A stretch of DNA of 15,266 bases, taken from Candidatus Woesearchaeota archaeon. Its GTDB lineage: Archaea; Nanobdellota; Nanobdellia; Woesearchaeales; GW2011-AR15. The notes under the pieces are model-generated. The model was not told where the DNA came from, did not search any database, and worked only from the letters and a program-made list of their open reading frames with translations. Positions 12,759 to 15,266 of the stretch are shown here, in pieces. Position 1 is the first letter of the stretch; every line of letters starts with the position of its first letter. The translations under genes and the position numbers were made by a program. Location: NCBI GenBank assembly GCA_023701075.1, contig JAMPXQ010000019.1:1-15266 (forward strand), read 5' to 3'.

Positions 12759-13517
12759 TTAGGCTTTCTCTTTTTTGACCCTTTTCTTAGGTTTTTCTTC
12801 AGTTGCTTCCTGAACTTCTGCCTTAGGTTCCTCAGCTGCTGGAGCAGCCTGCTCTTCAGCTTTCTCTTCAGAATCGTCAGATTTTATCCTCTGGACAACC
12901 TGACTTGGCCTTACTGTGACTTTAGCTGAATGGTGCGTCTCTTCTTTTAGGACCCTGATTATCATTATCTTTATAGGGTATACCTTGCTTAATTTTGCCT
13001 TTATCTCATTCTGTATCCTGTTCTTTATGACGCCCACAAATAGTTCATCATATGGTGTCCTTGTGACTGCATCAATCACTTCCTGCCTTAGGACTGCTCT
13101 TAAGGCTCTCTCTACTGAAGATGAGACTTTTGACCTGGTTGAAGCCATAGGTTTAATCCTTACCATCTTGCCGTCTTTTGTGACTGCGACGACTGAATCA
13201 TCCAGCCTTGTCATCTTTCTCCTGATGAGCCTCTTTACAGATGAAGGCAAATAGGTGAATTCTGTGATCCTTGTGAAAATCTTCTGGTCTTTTGCTTCAG
13301 TGACCTCGAACTTGACTGAGATGTTTTGGGATTTCATGTCGCCGGTAACCTGCATGAGATTGACGTCTATTGTCCTTCCGACTGCAGTCTCGAGCTCTTC
13401 AAGAAAAGTCTCTCCGACTTCTTTCTCTCCCAGTATCTGCGGAGAAAGGATTGGGAACCATTTCTTCTTCTTTAGTGTAACATCAACTTTTTTGCTGTTT
13501 TTTGCATTTTTTGCCAT
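12759..13517 (-). CDS. rps3ae: 30S ribosomal protein eS1 (S3Ae)
   Basis: eS1 belongs to the archaeal/eukaryotic small subunit and sits near the mRNA exit site. The 252 residues begin with a basic segment (KKVDVTLKKKKWFPILSP), followed by the S3Ae core, including LGEKEVGETFLEELETAVGRTIDV, FTRITEFTYLPSSVKRLIRRKMTRLDDS and KVYPIKIMIIRVLKEE. The last 40 residues or so are an alanine/glutamate-rich tail ending in a lysine cluster (KPKKRVKKEKA), longer than in most archaea. The frame continues upstream to 13577, but a TATA box (13540-13547) lies 26 bp before the ATG at 13517 and the family begins here. The mRNA is predicted leaderless. It is followed by the tRNA-Gln-like element on the same strand. 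Confidence 0.95.
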   Translation of the reverse strand: MAKNAKNSKKVDVTLKKKKWFPILSPQILGEKEVGETFLEELETAVGRTIDVNLMQVTGDMKSQNISVKFEVTEAKDQKIFTRITEFTYLPSSVKRLIRRKMTRLDDSVVAVTKDGKMVRIKPMASTRSKVSSSVERALRAVLRQEVIDAVTRTPYDELFVGVIKNRIQNEIKAKLSKVYPIKIMIIRVLKEETHHSAKVTVRPSQVVQRIKSDDSEEKAEEQAAPAAEEPKAEVQEATEEKPKKRVKKEKA

Positions 13518-13609
13518 AGGGCATTGGATTTGCAAGCGATTTATAAATATTGCTGTTGTAACCCTATTTTTTGACAAATTTTATATATCCTCATCAATAT
13601 CCTTGCACA
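13518..13609. promoter_or_regulatory. Divergent promoters, rps3ae and the 197-aa gene
   Basis: TTTATAAA (13540-13547) serves rps3ae on the minus strand at 26 bp spacing. TTTATATA (13580-13587) serves the plus-strand gene starting at 13610, also at 26 bp. Neither gene has an SD, so both should be leaderless. Confidence 0.6.
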
Positions 13610-14203
13610 ATGCTTGACAAGGCATTATACAAAAAGCACACCCGGCTGATTCTCTATATGGCCAAGAGAAAGTATTTCAGCCAGAAGGAGATAATCGATT
13701 GGAGCCTTCTGAATGGTGAATTCAAGGACAAGGATTCCATAGAGAACAAAGGGCAGTTCCGGGACAAGCTTATAAGTCATGGAACACTTAAAAAATATAC
13801 CTACAAAGAGTTCCTAAAGCGAAATCCTGATGAAGCAAGGCATGCATGCGCAGCCTATACTGATCCCCAAGAAAGAAAGAGATGCCTGCTTGAATTTGAT
13901 CCGAAAGGTTTCATCGCGCTTGATTACCCAAGGCTTAAGGATATTGACTTGCCTTTCTGTGAATATGCTGATTTTGTCTTTGATAGCTCTTATGACTTCC
14001 ATATCTCAGATATCGTCAAGGCATTTGTACTAGGCTGCAGCATACAAAAAGTCATTCCATTCAGCAAAAAATTTTCTGAAGACATGAAAGCAATAATCCA
14101 AGTCAGGCCTGAAGTGGATGAAAGGCTTCTTCCATTAGTCGAAGCTGCAAAGGAAACAATGGAAAAGATGCTTAGGAAGAGGATAGAAAACAGATTCTCT
14201 TAA
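13610..14203 (+). CDS. Orphan protein, 197 aa, function unknown
   Basis: I do not recognise this protein. It is soluble, basic at the start (MLDKALYKKHTRLILYMAKRKYF) and helical in outline, and could begin with a small winged-helix-like segment (KRKYFSQKEIIDWSLL), though this is weak. Cysteines occur in ARHACAAY, KRCLLEFD, LPFCEYAD and LGCS, too scattered for an obvious zinc site. The C-terminus is a charged helix (AAKETMEKMLRKRIENRF). The longer frame starts at 13571, but the TATA box at 13580-13587 is 26 bp before the ATG at 13610, so I chose the latter. It diverges from rps3ae. Clean frame, promoter and codon use support a real gene. Confidence 0.75.
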   Translation: MLDKALYKKHTRLILYMAKRKYFSQKEIIDWSLLNGEFKDKDSIENKGQFRDKLISHGTLKKYTYKEFLKRNPDEARHACAAYTDPQERKRCLLEFDPKGFIALDYPRLKDIDLPFCEYADFVFDSSYDFHISDIVKAFVLGCSIQKVIPFSKKFSEDMKAIIQVRPEVDERLLPLVEAAKETMEKMLRKRIENRFS

Positions 14204-14287
14204 TTGATATATTGGGCATTATGTTATTGATATGAACGATTCAAGCAAGAAGCTATTCTTTTATCTTAACGGATAAACCTAAGGAGT

Positions 14288-15061
14288 TCAATACCCGCTA
14301 ACCATATTCTTCATTTTATCTGCCAAATAGCCCGTAGCTATATTCAGCCTGTTTCTGCTTATTGTCGTTTCTATCATCGACAGATTCTCTCTCATCCTTC
14401 CAATGTTATCTGGATCAGCTGCAAATAGGTTGAATCTGGTGGCTAATGTGAATTCCGGCAGTGTCAGGCTGTAGATACCATCAAATCTTCCAAACATGGA
14501 TGTATCCTGCATCTTTGAGATGTAGCTTTCCCAAAGCTTTCCGGGCTCAATAATTTCTAAAACTGCATTCCTGCTAGGTGTCGGAATCTGTTCATACCTA
14601 AAACTCACAAATACAGATGACTCCTCCAGGAGTATTGCAGGATGGCTTCCATAAAACGGCGTGAACATCTTGAATCCTATATCCAGCTTCTCCAATACTA
14701 AGGCATAAACGCCTGTCGGAAGCAGGCAATTCCAGTAATCATTCGATATGCAGGCATTCATAGGTACACCAGCGTAGAAACGATGCCCTGGCAACCTCTT
14801 ATTCATCTGGGTATCATATCTTGATGTAAATTCAAAAGGTATTGGTGAGATATCTTGCTGCGTTTCAAGATAGATTCCATTCAATACATCTGCGATGTGC
14901 ATTGGCTCTCCAGTATGTATTGCATCCCTAAACTGAGGATATGATTTCTTGAATGATTCAAGCAAGACCTCAAGGTCGTCTCTATCGCTGAATCTGAAAA
15001 CCTTAGGTTCTAATGGACTATGTGGTGTAGGCACCAAAAGCTGGAAATCATTGAACTTCAT
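14288..15061 (-). CDS. Orphan protein, 257 aa, function unknown
   Basis: I do not recognise this protein. It has no signal peptide or membrane span. The N-terminus (FQLLVPTPHSPLEPKVFRFSD) is followed by a helix, DDLEVLLESFKKSYPQFRDA. The middle is rich in aromatic residues and prolines (PGHRFYAGVPMNACISNDYW, MFTPFYGSHPAILLEES) and looks like beta structure. The last 50 residues are helical (RENLSMIETTISRNRLNIATG). No metal, nucleotide or catalytic motif is evident. The plus-strand ATATAAAA (15082-15089) gives a minus-strand TATA box about 25 bp before the ATG, and no SD is present, so the mRNA is probably leaderless. It converges on the 197-aa orphan gene with an 84-bp gap holding nothing I can name. 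Confidence 0.72.
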   Translation of the reverse strand: MKFNDFQLLVPTPHSPLEPKVFRFSDRDDLEVLLESFKKSYPQFRDAIHTGEPMHIADVLNGIYLETQQDISPIPFEFTSRYDTQMNKRLPGHRFYAGVPMNACISNDYWNCLLPTGVYALVLEKLDIGFKMFTPFYGSHPAILLEESSVFVSFRYEQIPTPSRNAVLEIIEPGKLWESYISKMQDTSMFGRFDGIYSLTLPEFTLATRFNLFAADPDNIGRMRENLSMIETTISRNRLNIATGYLADKMKNMVSGY

Positions 15062-15266
15062 GACAGGTGGAACCTCAAGAAATATAAAAAACAGATAGCT
15101 ATTGCATTATTTTTAACTAACTTGCGACATTGCTGAAATTCATCCGCGGCCTTAGTTTTGTCCATTCAGAATCTATCTCCTTATAATCTCTTGTGAAAGA
15201 GCCTTTCTTATCGATAATTTATTTTTTTTGTCCTTAATTCAAGAGGCATCTGTCCGATGAGTTAGA

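Noticed and set aside
13518..13577. Twenty-residue N-terminal extension of eS1
   Set aside because: It runs through the TATA box of rps3ae, and eS1 proteins begin at the basic MAKN-type start at 13517.
15058..15165. Minus-strand 35-codon frame with an SD-like AAGGAGA and an ATGA overlap with the 257-aa gene
   Set aside because: The downstream gene has its own TATA box inside this frame at the leaderless distance, the peptide has no recognisable feature, and it competes with a better frame in the same DNA.
1..15266. CRISPR array, transposase or prophage genes
   Set aside because: No regularly spaced repeats, terminal inverted repeats, transposase, integrase or Cas motifs were seen in any frame.

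Overview
The window comes from an archaeon. It carries ribosomal protein eS1 (S3Ae), the RNase P protein Rpp21/Rnp4 and a Dph2-type domain, which bacteria lack. Its promoters look archaeal: a TATA box sits about 25-28 bp before most first-gene start codons, with no Shine-Dalgarno (SD) sequence between, so most mRNAs should be leaderless. Genes with a leader and genes inside operons instead use GGTGA-type SD sites or ATGA/TGATG overlaps. Short genes, many small orphan proteins, a class II lysyl-tRNA synthetase and several bacterial-looking enzymes fit a small-genome DPANN archaeon (Woesearchaeota/Pacearchaeota-like). That placement is an inference from gene content, not from a phylogeny.

Layout. 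1-975 (+): the tail of an unknown gene, a glutaredoxin, and a lipoprotein resembling the extracytoplasmic P1 domain of SecD. 983-3184: nitroreductase (-) and class II lysS (+) diverge from a shared promoter region. 3207-6985 (-): an orphan protein, an RlmB/TrmH-type rRNA methyltransferase, and a tdh-kbl operon for threonine to glycine plus acetyl-CoA. 7037-8150: a membrane protein (-) and a DUF212 'divergent PAP2' phosphatase-like protein (+) diverge from a compact palindromic promoter. 8147-9962 (-): a tightly overlapped operon of a stand-alone Dph2 N-terminal domain, a DHH/DHHA1 phosphoesterase and a membrane protein. 10041-10480 (-): two microproteins of 45 and 40 aa behind a structured leader and two operator-like palindromes. 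10507-12509: RNase P Rpp21 (-), a YahK-type zinc alcohol dehydrogenase (-) and a DUF1398 protein (+). 12553-13517 (-): tRNA-Gln(CUG), a structured element that repeats the first 14 nt of that tRNA, and eS1. 13610-15061: two orphan proteins.

The genes form no single pathway. Translation and RNA genes (lysS, rlmB-like, rnp4, rps3ae, tRNA-Gln) are mixed with redox and carbon genes (nitroreductase, glutaredoxin, yahK-like, tdh-kbl) and membrane proteins. The parts most likely to be undescribed are the microprotein operon with its hairpin leader and paired palindromes, the truncated Dph2 domain fused by overlap into a DHH operon, the stand-alone SecD-P1-like lipoprotein, and the tRNA-Gln-derived element.
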